From Pseudomonadota bacterium (GTDB lineage: Bacteria > Pseudomonadota > Gammaproteobacteria > Burkholderiales > Ferrovaceae), in contig JAJZHC010000026.1 of the NCBI GenBank assembly GCA_021804705.1, forward strand, positions 1 to 12,600: a DNA stretch of 12,600 nt, written 5' to 3'. Made by a program: the position numbers and the translations under genes. This document shows positions 6,060 through 12,600 of this stretch, in pieces (within the stretch, counting starts at the first letter, position 1; every line of letters starts with the position of its first letter). The notes beneath the pieces are model-generated. The model saw only the letters and a program-made list of their open reading frames with translations. It was not told the origin of the DNA and did no database searches.

Positions 6060-7409
6060 TTACGGCTTGGCGAGCTGCGAGATCTGGGCTACCCAGGGTT
6101 CCCAGACGTTTTCAGTCACCGGCAAGGCAGAGAGCAGGTGCGCCTGCGCACGCAGCACGCCGCTGGCGTAACTGAGGTAATCGCTGGCGCGGCGCGCGAT
6201 CAGGATGTCCGCCTGGGCCACATCTCCCCAAGTATGGATGCCTGATTTCAGCCCCATTTCCGCAGCGCGTTTTTGTTCCTGTGCCGAGGCGATCAGCACT
6301 TCGGCGCTGCGCGCACGCTCGAGGCTTGCCTCGGCCGAGGCCCAGTCCGACTCCACCTGCGTGGCCAGTTTCACCTGCTGCGTGCGCAGGTCCTCGCTGG
6401 AGGCTCTGGCGGCAAATTCGGCCTGGCGCTGGGTGGCAGAAAGCCCACCACCGTCATACAGCGGAATGTTGACCTGTACCCCGGCTCCCAGGACGTTGTA
6501 ACGCTGGTTGATGGTGAACACGGTGTCACTCTGGGCCCAGCTTTTGGAGGCCACGAGGTCCACAGTGGGCAGGCGGTCGGCGCGGGCCTGTTCGGCGCGC
6601 TTTTTGTTGACCTGCTCGGCGGCCTGGGCTGCCAGGATCTCAGGATTGGTGCTGGACACGATCTGCTGCAACTCGTCGGGATTGCTCACGGCCAGATGCA
6701 CCTGGCGATAGTCGGGCAGGCGATAATCGCGCAGGTCGGTGGCCTCCATGCCGGTGAGGCGCTTGAAGGCCTGCTCACGACTGCGCTGGTTGATCTCGGC
6801 TTCAAGCAGTTGCGATTTGGCCAGCTCATGCTGGGCTCGGGCCTCCACGGCAGCATCACGCGTGCCGTCACCAGCCTTGAAACGCTTTTCAGCCTGCTCG
6901 GCGGCATACCCCGTGGTCTTGACCGTCTGCTCATAGATGCGACGCAATTCGACGGCCGTGAGCACATCGAGCCACGCATTGGTGGTGCGCACCCACAGGT
7001 CGCTGCGCGCCGAGGCCAGCTTTTGCGCGCCGTATTCCGATTGCAACTGGCCAATGTCATAACCCATCCAGTCGCGCGGGTGGTACAACCCCTGGCGCAA
7101 TGAGAACTGGTTGTTGTAGGCGTTGACGAGATAGCTGGAGCCGACGGAACCACCCGCTGGTGTTGCGCCCTCCTGCTTCACACCTTCCTCGAGTTTTTGC
7201 ACCAGGCTCTGAAAGCTGGTTTGCGGCAACAGCTTGGCGCGCGCGATGGCAATGTTCTCGAAGGCCGCGTCGCGATTGGCCTGGGCGGAAGCGAGCGTCG
7301 GATCGTTTTTCTCGGCAGCGTCAATGGCGGCATCCAGATCCATGGCCCGCAGCGGGGTGAGCGTCCCCAGCAACGCCAGGGCCAGTACGCCGGAACGAAA
7401 GCGCTTCAT
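6060..7409 (-). CDS. Type I secretion outer membrane protein, TolC family
   Basis: A 449-residue outer membrane efflux protein. It has a Sec signal peptide at residues 1-22 (MKRFRSGVLALALLG, ending LRA) and then two OEP repeats, about 26-215 and 240-430. These are rich in long Ala/Glu/Gln helices, with the family-typical LLPQTSF near the start of the first repeat and LGAGVQVNIPLYDGGGLSA before the second long helix. It forms the trimeric channel-tunnel that carries unfolded substrate from the ABC exporter and adaptor through the outer membrane. The start ATG is one base after the adaptor gene's stop, with AAGGA 8 bases upstream (7418-7422). It is the last gene of the exporter operon. Motifs and operon position support a dedicated type I secretion channel rather than a drug-efflux one, though shared use cannot be excluded. 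Confidence 0.9.
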   Translation of the reverse strand: MKRFRSGVLALALLGTLTPLRAMDLDAAIDAAEKNDPTLASAQANRDAAFENIAIARAKLLPQTSFQSLVQKLEEGVKQEGATPAGGSVGSSYLVNAYNNQFSLRQGLYHPRDWMGYDIGQLQSEYGAQKLASARSDLWVRTTNAWLDVLTAVELRRIYEQTVKTTGYAAEQAEKRFKAGDGTRDAAVEARAQHELAKSQLLEAEINQRSREQAFKRLTGMEATDLRDYRLPDYRQVHLAVSNPDELQQIVSSTNPEILAAQAAEQVNKKRAEQARADRLPTVDLVASKSWAQSDTVFTINQRYNVLGAGVQVNIPLYDGGGLSATQRQAEFAARASSEDLRTQQVKLATQVESDWASAEASLERARSAEVLIASAQEQKRAAEMGLKSGIHTWGDVAQADILIARRASDYLSYASGVLRAQAHLLSALPVTENVWEPWVAQISQLAKP

Positions 7410-7410
7410 C

Positions 7411-8364
7411 CTAGCGTTCCTTGAGCGAGAGGGCCGCCCGGTCCTTGATGGGTTTCACGAGGTAATCCCAGAAGGTGCGCGAGCCGGTCTTGATGATGAT
7501 CTCCACGGGCATGCCCGCCTGCAGGGTTTCGTCCTTGAGCAGCTTTGCAGCGTCAGGCTCCAGCGCCACACGCGCGGTGTAGTAAGCAATTTCCGGACGT
7601 TGGGGATCCTGGAACCGGTCCGGGGATACCCACAGCACGGTGCCCTCCAGCACCGGAGTGGTGCGCTGGTTCAGCGCCGTGAGGCGCACGTCCGCCCTGA
7701 GCCCGGCGCGGATCTTGTCGATCAAATGGGTGGGAATCTGGGCTTCGAGCACCAGCTTGTCGCCAGCAGGCTCGATTTCCATGATGCGCGCGCCAGGCTG
7801 GACCACGCCGCCCACGGTATACACCGACACCCCCATGACCGTACCCGCCACCGGCGCACGGATTTCGGTGCGCTGGTTTTCTTCGCGGGCCACCTTGATC
7901 TTGGACTGCGCGTCGTCGTACTGGCGCTGCAGGTCCAGGTACTGGTTGCGCGGGTAATAGCCTTCTGCCACCAAGGGTTTCAGAGACGCCAGCTGTTCAC
8001 TGAGGGTGTCGGCAAGATGGGTGTTGATGGCCAGCGCCGCTTCGCTTTGCGTGTTGATGAGGCGCATCAGTACCTGATTCTTCTTCACCGTGTCGCCATC
8101 GCGCACCAGGATGGCCTCGATGGTGCCACCGGTCTGGTGCTGGATGACCTGGCGCTTGGAATCCACCACCACTGTCCCCTGCACCGGCACCCCTTCGTCC
8201 AGATGGGCTGCGAAGGACCACCACACAAATCCGCCAAAGCCGAGCAGCAGGATAATCCAACCCAGCAGGATGCTTTTGCGCGCGTTGACGGGAACCGGGG
8301 CAACCTCGGGTTCACCTTTGACCACCGGTGTGACGTCAATGATGACGGGTTCGTTTTTAGTCAT
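7411..8364 (-). CDS. Type I secretion membrane fusion protein, HlyD/PrtE family, short form
   Basis: A 317-residue adaptor that links the inner-membrane ABC exporter to the outer membrane channel. A cytosolic N-tail (1-30) is followed by one TM helix (about 31-51). The first lipoyl half is VVDSKRQVIQHQTGGTI (67-82) with VRDGDTVKKNQVL (87-99). A helical hairpin follows (about 103-167), containing EGYYPRNQYLDLQRQ (134-148). The second lipoyl half is EIRAPVAGTVMGVSVYTVGG (167-186), then the beta-barrel domain and a C-terminal GMPVEIIIKTGSRTFWDYLVKPI (284-306), hallmark of type I secretion adaptors. Usual family members have about 430-480 residues; here roughly 110-120 hairpin residues are missing while both ends are intact. 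Ribosome-binding site AGGAG (8373-8377) is 8 bases before the ATG. The gene begins 5 bases after the ABC gene's stop and ends 1 base before the TolC-like gene. Confidence 0.92.
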   Translation of the reverse strand: MTKNEPVIIDVTPVVKGEPEVAPVPVNARKSILLGWIILLLGFGGFVWWSFAAHLDEGVPVQGTVVVDSKRQVIQHQTGGTIEAILVRDGDTVKKNQVLMRLINTQSEAALAINTHLADTLSEQLASLKPLVAEGYYPRNQYLDLQRQYDDAQSKIKVAREENQRTEIRAPVAGTVMGVSVYTVGGVVQPGARIMEIEPAGDKLVLEAQIPTHLIDKIRAGLRADVRLTALNQRTTPVLEGTVLWVSPDRFQDPQRPEIAYYTARVALEPDAAKLLKDETLQAGMPVEIIIKTGSRTFWDYLVKPIKDRAALSLKER

Positions 8365-8369
8365 GATGC

Positions 8370-10118
8370 TTACTCCTGCGCTGGCGCCGGTGCGCCTGCC
8401 TGTCCCTGCTGGGGAATGCTGGTTTGCGGTTGCGGATTGCGGGCGGCGGCCAGGGCCTGCAGCACGGCATCGCGCTCGCCGAACAACTGCACCGTGCCAT
8501 CGCGCATCAGCAGCAACTTGTCCACGGCCTGCAACACGCTCATGCGGTGCGTAATCACCACCACCGTCTTGCCGGCCTGCTTCAGGGCCTGCACCGTGGA
8601 GACGAGGGCCGCCTCGCCCACGTCATCGAGGTTGGAATTGGGCTCGTCCAGCACAATGAAGGCCGGCAAGCCGTACAGCGCGCGCGCGATGCCAATGCGC
8701 TGGCGCTGCCCGCCCGAGAGTACGCTACCCCCCTCGCCGATGGGGGTGTCGTAGCCCCCCGGGAAATGCAGGATCATGTCGTGCACCCCGGCCAGGCGCG
8801 CAGCCTGCACCACCCGATCGCTGTCGATGGCACCAAAGCGCGCAATGTTCTCCGCCACAGTACCGTTGAAGAGTTCCACGTCCTGGGGCATGTAGCCCAC
8901 CATGGGCCCCAGCTCATCCTTGTTCCATTGGTACACGTCGGCGTTATCCAGGCGCACCTTGCCCACCTGGGCCGGCCAGATGCCCACCATCAGGCGGGCC
9001 AGAGAGGATTTTCCCGAGGCCGAGGGACCGATGATGCCCACGACATCGCCGGGCATGAAGGTGAGGTTGACGCCCTTGATGACGGCCACCTTGCCGCCCG
9101 GGGGCGTGGCATAGACATTTTCCATGGTCACGAGGCCGCGCGGCGGTGGCAGGCTCATGCCCGGCGTGCGCGGCGGCAGGAATTCCAGAAGGCGCGCCAG
9201 GCGCTCATAGGCACTGCGCGCCGAGGAAAAACCCTTCCAGGTGGCAATCAGCAACTCCACCGGGGCCAGCGCGCGTCCGGTCAGGATGGAGGCGGCAATC
9301 ATCACGCCCGGCGTGGATTTGCCCTCGATCACCAGCAGCGCGCCCAGCCCCAGTGCCCCGGACTGGATGATGAGGCGCACCAGGCGCGTCACCGCCGAGA
9401 CGGTGGCAGCGCGATGCGAGGCAATGGTCTGCTGTTCCAGCATGTTGGCCTGGTGGGCATACCAGCGCGTGATCATGGGGCGTAGCATGCCCATGGCTTC
9501 AATGACTTCGGCATTGCGCAGGTTGCTGTTGGCAAAATTGCTGGCCTGGATGGCGTGCCGGTTGGCCGCCTCCAGCGGACCCTTGGAGACCTTTTCGGTG
9601 ATGTAGGTAAGCGTCACCAGCAGCAGCGTCCCGCCCAGGGCAAACCACCCCAGCATGGGGTGCAACATGAAAATCACGACGAGGTATATGGGAATCCAGG
9701 GCGCGTCGAGAAAGGCGAACAGGCCATTGCCAGTGACGAACTGGCGCACGTTGTTGAGATCGCCCAGCGCCTGGGCGGGGTTGCCCTGCCCGGCGCGCAG
9801 GTTGTTTTCGAAGGTGGCAGTGAAGACCCGCTTGGAGAGCACCTCATCGATGGCGTTGCCCACCCGGATCAGCACCTGGGAACGGGCATACTCGAGGCCT
9901 CCCATGACGGCAAACATGCCGATCGTGATGACCGAGAGGAAAATGAGGGTGAGCTCGCTGCGACTGGTGACCACCCGGTCGTACACCTGCAACATGTAGA
10001 GCGAGGGGGTGAGATAGAGCAGGTTGATGACGAAAGAAAAAGCCGCCACGGCCCAGAAGGCGCTCTTGTGTACCCGCACGGCTTCGATGATTTCGTTACG
10101 CACCACTGGTTTGCTCAT
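8370..10118 (-). CDS. Type I secretion ABC exporter, PrtD-type
   Basis: A 582-residue half-transporter with fused membrane and ATPase domains. About 20 residues precede TM1, so there is no C39 peptidase or C39-like domain, as in PrtD/AprD exporters. The membrane domain spans about 20-295, with YMLQVYDRVV (41-50) and FLDAPWIPIYL (136-146) typical of the family. In the ATPase domain are Walker A GPSASGKSS (364-372), Q-loop Gln412, signature LSGGQRQRIGIARAL (467-481), Walker B FIVLDEPN (487-494) with catalytic Glu492, and H-loop His524. All are intact. The C-terminal tail is Pro/Gln/Ala-rich. Start ATG 10116-10118 was chosen for its good Shine-Dalgarno (GGGGA, 6 bases upstream) and the family-typical short N-terminus. 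An in-frame GTG at 10170-10172 would translate an operator-like palindrome and repeat. It heads an ABC-adaptor-channel operon. No RTX or other substrate gene is nearby. Confidence 0.94.
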   Translation of the reverse strand: MSKPVVRNEIIEAVRVHKSAFWAVAAFSFVINLLYLTPSLYMLQVYDRVVTSRSELTLIFLSVITIGMFAVMGGLEYARSQVLIRVGNAIDEVLSKRVFTATFENNLRAGQGNPAQALGDLNNVRQFVTGNGLFAFLDAPWIPIYLVVIFMLHPMLGWFALGGTLLLVTLTYITEKVSKGPLEAANRHAIQASNFANSNLRNAEVIEAMGMLRPMITRWYAHQANMLEQQTIASHRAATVSAVTRLVRLIIQSGALGLGALLVIEGKSTPGVMIAASILTGRALAPVELLIATWKGFSSARSAYERLARLLEFLPPRTPGMSLPPPRGLVTMENVYATPPGGKVAVIKGVNLTFMPGDVVGIIGPSASGKSSLARLMVGIWPAQVGKVRLDNADVYQWNKDELGPMVGYMPQDVELFNGTVAENIARFGAIDSDRVVQAARLAGVHDMILHFPGGYDTPIGEGGSVLSGGQRQRIGIARALYGLPAFIVLDEPNSNLDDVGEAALVSTVQALKQAGKTVVVITHRMSVLQAVDKLLLMRDGTVQLFGERDAVLQALAAARNPQPQTSIPQQGQAGAPAPAQE

Positions 10119-10132
10119 GGTCTGTCCCCATT
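10119..10132 (-). repeat. Partial repeat copy forming the ABC-exporter ribosome-binding region
   Basis: On the minus strand AATGGGGACAGACC ends directly at the ABC exporter ATG. It is identical over 14 bases to 5996-6009 of the terminator palindrome. Its GGGGA serves as a Shine-Dalgarno 6 bases from the start codon. Descent from the repeat family is inferred from identity. Confidence 0.55.
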
Positions 10133-10157
10133 CAACTGGTGCGATCATGCCATAAAA

Positions 10158-10173
10158 TGTGACGAATGTCACA
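10158..10173. promoter_or_regulatory. Operator-like palindrome, CRP/FNR-family-like site
   Basis: TGTGACGAATGTCACA is a perfect 6-bp inverted repeat around GAAT and also fits the CRP consensus TGTGA-N6-TCACA exactly. Its centre is 47-48 bases upstream of the ABC exporter start codon and about 127 bases upstream of the CLC gene start, in the shared divergent promoter region. The match to a CRP-like site is seen; the actual regulator is unknown. Confidence 0.6.
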
Positions 10174-10186
10174 AATTTGAGGTTTA

Positions 10187-10200
10187 TTGGGGTCAGACCC
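10187..10200. repeat. Partial palindromic repeat unit, GGGGTCAGACCC
   Basis: TTGGGGTCAGACCC matches the first 14 bases of copy 1's core and then diverges (GG instead of CAA). It lies between the two operator-like palindromes in the divergent gap. Confidence 0.55.
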
Positions 10201-10210
10201 GGATTTTGTC

Positions 10211-10224
10211 ATGACGCATGTCAT
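10211..10224. promoter_or_regulatory. Second operator-like palindrome
   Basis: ATGACGCATGTCAT has 5-bp inverted arms around GCAT. Its core TGACGCATGTCA (10212-10223) differs by one base from the core TGACGAATGTCA at 10160-10171 and lies exactly 52 bp from it, about five helical turns. It overlaps an upstream in-frame ATG (10218) of the CLC gene, which argues against using that ATG as the start. Confidence 0.5.
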
Positions 10225-10292
10225 TGTCTGCACCGGCTTCCCCATGGCCCAATTCGGGGTTTCACCGAAACGGCACTGGAGCCCGCCCCCCC

Positions 10293-12107
10293 ATGAGCAC
10301 CCCGCATTCGCAAGACCTGGACGTCGTCACGCTGGATCTGCTGGAGGCCGTTGATGCCTCGCGCGACCCCACCAAAGCCATGGACCGGCGGGACCTGTTC
10401 GTCAGCGCGCTAGCCCTGGTCATCGGCGTCGCCGCCGCCCTGCTGGCACAGGTGCTGCAGCTCCTGATCGGACTCATCACGCATGTGGCGTTTTACGGCG
10501 AGACCGGCTGGACCCTGGTCTCGCCCGCCCGCAACGCCCTGGGCCCATGGGTTGTCGGGGTCCCCATCGCAGGCGCCCTGATCATCGGCGTGATGGCCCG
10601 TTTTGGATCAGCGGCCATCCGCGGCCACGGCATTCCCGAAGCCATGGAACAGGTGCTGGTCAATCGCAGCCGCATCCCCATGCGCGTCCTGTTTCTCAAA
10701 CCCCTGTCTGCCGCTATCTCCATTGGAACCGGTGGGCCATTCGGCGCCGAGGGGCCCATCATCGCCACGGGTGGCGCCCTGGGGTCGCTCGTGGGGCAGT
10801 ACATCCGTATCACGGCCGACGAGCGCAAGGTGCTGCTTGCCGCAGGGGCTGCGGCCGGCATGGCTGCCACGTTTGGCACACCCCTGGCCGCCGTGATGCT
10901 GGCCATTGAACTGCTGCTCTTCGAGTTCCGGTCCCGCTCCTTCATTCCGGTCCTCGTGGCCTGCCTGACCGCCACCCTGATGCGCTCGCTGTGGTGGGGG
11001 TTTTCACCGTTCTTTTCCATGGCACCCCTGGCCTGGCCGGGTATGGGTGCCCTGATGGCATGCATTCCCCTGGGCGTGATCATGGGCGGGGCCGCGGTCC
11101 CCATCACGCGCGCGCTGTATGCGGTAGAAGACGGTTTTGGCCACCTGCGCCTGCACTGGATGTGGTGGCCCGCACTGGGCGCGGTGGCCGTAGGTCTCAT
11201 CGGCTATCTGTTTCCGCGCACGCTGGGGGTGGGCTACGACAACATCACCGACGCCCTGTCCGGCCGCCTCCTGGCACCAGCCCTCTGGGCCCTGGGGACC
11301 GCCAAACTGGTGTCCTGGACGATTTCCCTGGGCAGCGGCACCTCCGGCGGCACGCTGGCGCCACTGATGACCGTGGGCGCCTGTCTGGGTGCAGCCCTGG
11401 GGCAGACCCTGGAGGCTTATCTTCCGGGCCTGGGGCTCAGCCCAGGCCTGGCCGCCCTGGTAGGCATGGCCGCCATTTTTGCGGGCTCGGCACGCGCCCT
11501 GTTCATGTCCGTGATTTTTGCCCTGGAAACCACCTGGCAGGTTTCAGCACTGTTGCCGCTCATGCTGGGCTGCAGCGCGGCCTATCTGCTCTCCAGCCTG
11601 ATGATGCGCCACACCATCATGACGGAAAAAATCACACGACGCGGCGTGCGCGTGCCCCACGACTATCACAGCGATTTTTTCCTGATGGAACGCGTGGGCC
11701 AGCACGCCCATCGCCCCGCCGTAACCTTGCGCGCCGAACAGACGCTGGGCGAAGTACTGGCCTGGCTGAAGAGCGGCGCCCAGGGCAGCCTGCATCAGGG
11801 GTATCCGGTGGTGGATGAGGGCGGCGCGGTTCTGGGTGTGGTCACACGCAAGGACCTGTACCCCACCCAGGCCGACGCCGGGACGACGTTGCGGGCTTTG
11901 CTGAAGCGGCCGGCATTGGTGATTGGGGAACATGCCGACCTGCGCCAGGCGATCAAGATCATGTCAGCCGCCAACGTGGGCCGTCTTCCGGTCGTCGCGG
12001 CGGACGATAAGGCCCGCCTGTGCGGCATGCTCACGCGCAGTGATGTCCTGGGGGCCTACCGCAAGCGGCTGCATGACCAGTATCATGCGGCGGACCCCGC
12101 AAACTAG
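10293..12107 (+). CDS. CLC-family chloride channel/transporter with C-terminal CBS pair
   Basis: A 604-residue inner-membrane CLC protein. Start ATG 10293 was chosen, with GGAG about 10 bases upstream. The frame opens earlier at ATG 10218, but that overlaps an operator-like palindrome and adds 25 unconserved residues. The CLC signatures are GHGIPE (111-116), GPFGAEGP with the gating glutamate Glu153 (148-155), and GSGTSGGTLAP (347-357). A CBS pair follows (about 470-530 and 537-592), ending in RLPVVAADDKARLCGMLTRSDVL; such pairs bind nucleotides and modulate the pore. By eye alignment to E. coli ClcA, Ser107 is His112, the internal proton glutamate Glu203 is Leu207, and Tyr445 is Met443. These differences lean toward a channel-like or weakly coupled protein. 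It converges on a second CLC gene with no gap. Family is near certain; transport mode is inference. Confidence 0.93.
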   Translation: MSTPHSQDLDVVTLDLLEAVDASRDPTKAMDRRDLFVSALALVIGVAAALLAQVLQLLIGLITHVAFYGETGWTLVSPARNALGPWVVGVPIAGALIIGVMARFGSAAIRGHGIPEAMEQVLVNRSRIPMRVLFLKPLSAAISIGTGGPFGAEGPIIATGGALGSLVGQYIRITADERKVLLAAGAAAGMAATFGTPLAAVMLAIELLLFEFRSRSFIPVLVACLTATLMRSLWWGFSPFFSMAPLAWPGMGALMACIPLGVIMGGAAVPITRALYAVEDGFGHLRLHWMWWPALGAVAVGLIGYLFPRTLGVGYDNITDALSGRLLAPALWALGTAKLVSWTISLGSGTSGGTLAPLMTVGACLGAALGQTLEAYLPGLGLSPGLAALVGMAAIFAGSARALFMSVIFALETTWQVSALLPLMLGCSAAYLLSSLMMRHTIMTEKITRRGVRVPHDYHSDFFLMERVGQHAHRPAVTLRAEQTLGEVLAWLKSGAQGSLHQGYPVVDEGGAVLGVVTRKDLYPTQADAGTTLRALLKRPALVIGEHADLRQAIKIMSAANVGRLPVVAADDKARLCGMLTRSDVLGAYRKRLHDQYHAADPAN

Positions 12108-12600
12108 GGCGTCTTTTCCCGCTCCCTGCTGTCGGCCCAGAACCGCCAGGCCAGTTGCTGATAGAGCTCGGCGCCCATGCGCGAACTGACTGCGCGCGCC
12201 ACCAGTGCCACTGCCATGAGACTCAAGACCATGTTGTGCCCGTCCACCATTTCCATGACGATGATGGCCGAAGTGATGGGCGCCTGGGTGACGGCCGCCA
12301 GAAACCCCGTCATGCACAGGGTCACCACCGGAATGGCACTCACCTCGGGACCAAAGAAGGCGCTGATGTTGCTGCCCACCGCGGCACCCACGGCCAGGGA
12401 CGGGGCAAAAATCCCGCCCGGAATGCCCGAGTGATAACTGACCAGAGTGGCCAGAAAACGGGTGATGGGCGCGTGCCAGGGCAACGTGGTCTGACCCGAC
12501 ACCACATGTTGCGTGATGCCATAGCCGCTGCCATAGGACAGCCCGCCCCCCAGCCAGCCCAGCAAGGCCACCAAAAGACCGCACCCGCCCGCAAACAGGA
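12104..12600 (-). CDS. CLC-family chloride channel/transporter, canonical type (partial, C-terminal)
   Basis: The last 164 or so residues of a second CLC protein; the frame runs off the right edge with no start seen. It contains the canonical motif SGIPGGIFAPSLAVGA (coding near 12390-12431), with Phe and Pro of GxFxP as in E. coli ClcA. It also has QAPITSAIIVMEM, and then ELYQQLA, whose Tyr aligns with pore residue Tyr445 of E. coli ClcA. It ends about 15 residues after that, so it has no C-terminal CBS domains. It is thus a different subtype from its convergent neighbour. Its TAG stop and that of the neighbour share the CTAG at 12104-12107, leaving no room for a terminator between them. Confidence 0.9.
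   Translation of the reverse strand, partial: LFAGGCGLLVALLGWLGGGLSYGSGYGITQHVVSGQTTLPWHAPITRFLATLVSYHSGIPGGIFAPSLAVGAAVGSNISAFFGPEVSAIPVVTLCMTGFLAAVTQAPITSAIIVMEMVDGHNMVLSLMAVALVARAVSSRMGAELYQQLAWRFWADSREREKTP

Noticed and set aside
7234..8754. A 506-codon open frame on the plus strand
   Set aside because: It is antisense to the TolC-like protein, adaptor and ABC exporter, and it spans gene borders with no motif of its own.
10119..10172. GTG start extending the ABC exporter by 18 residues
   Set aside because: The extension translates the operator palindrome and repeat fragment. ATG 10118 has a good Shine-Dalgarno and a family-typical N-terminus.
10218..10292. ATG 10218 as start of the CLC gene
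   Set aside because: It lies within the second palindrome, has no clear ribosome-binding site, and adds 25 residues without family resemblance. It is not excluded absolutely.
10119..10292. Clear -35/-10 promoters for the divergent secretion and CLC genes
   Set aside because: No pair of boxes with acceptable sequence and spacing was found on either strand, so none is annotated. This would be consistent with activator-dependent promoters.
12486..12496. GGTCTGACCC resembling the repeat core
   Set aside because: It lies in conserved coding sequence of the second CLC gene, matches only 10 bases and has no flanking symmetry. Chance is sufficient.

Overview
The window is GC-rich proteobacterial chromosome with tight operons. 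The gene families and GGGGWCAGACCCC-type repeats suggest a betaproteobacterium, but this is inference: there is no rRNA or other taxonomic marker. No RNA genes, CRISPR array, transposase or phage genes were seen. No gene-free stretch exceeds about 200 bases.

Layout. (1) Positions 1-3686, minus strand: one operon read right to left. It holds a type II NADH dehydrogenase (ndh), a membrane histidine kinase resembling QseE/GlrK, a small QseG/YfhG-like coiled-coil lipoprotein, and the first 155 codons of a Tat-exported osmoregulated periplasmic glucan protein (OpgD/MdoG family) that runs off the left edge. (2) Positions 3687-3887: a divergent gap with two copies of a short palindromic repeat and a good sigma70-like promoter for ndh. 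(3) Positions 3888-5977, plus strand: fuculose-phosphate aldolase (fucA-like), overlapping by ATGA a bifunctional GDP-mannose pyrophosphorylase/phosphomannose isomerase (manC). (4) Positions 5978-6059: a long perfect palindrome between converging genes, probably a two-way terminator. (5) Positions 6060-10118, minus strand: a complete type I secretion apparatus in the order ABC exporter, membrane fusion protein, TolC-like outer membrane protein. No substrate gene is visible. (6) Positions 10119-10292: a divergent control region with two near-identical palindromic sites exactly 52 bp apart, plus two partial repeat copies. (7) Positions 10293-12600: two converging CLC-family chloride channel/transporter genes of different subtypes, sharing a CTAG tetranucleotide as their stop codons. 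The second runs off the right edge.

Themes. Most of the window serves the cell envelope: glucan synthesis, envelope sensing, mannose activation, protein export and ion transport. The most notable features are a palindromic repeat family that appears as in-frame coding sequence in manC, as a likely terminator, and as the ribosome-binding region of the ABC exporter; the paired operator-like sites; a type I secretion adaptor with an unusually short periplasmic hairpin; and a CLC protein in which several residues that define proton-coupled exchangers appear replaced. I found no clear new multi-gene system.
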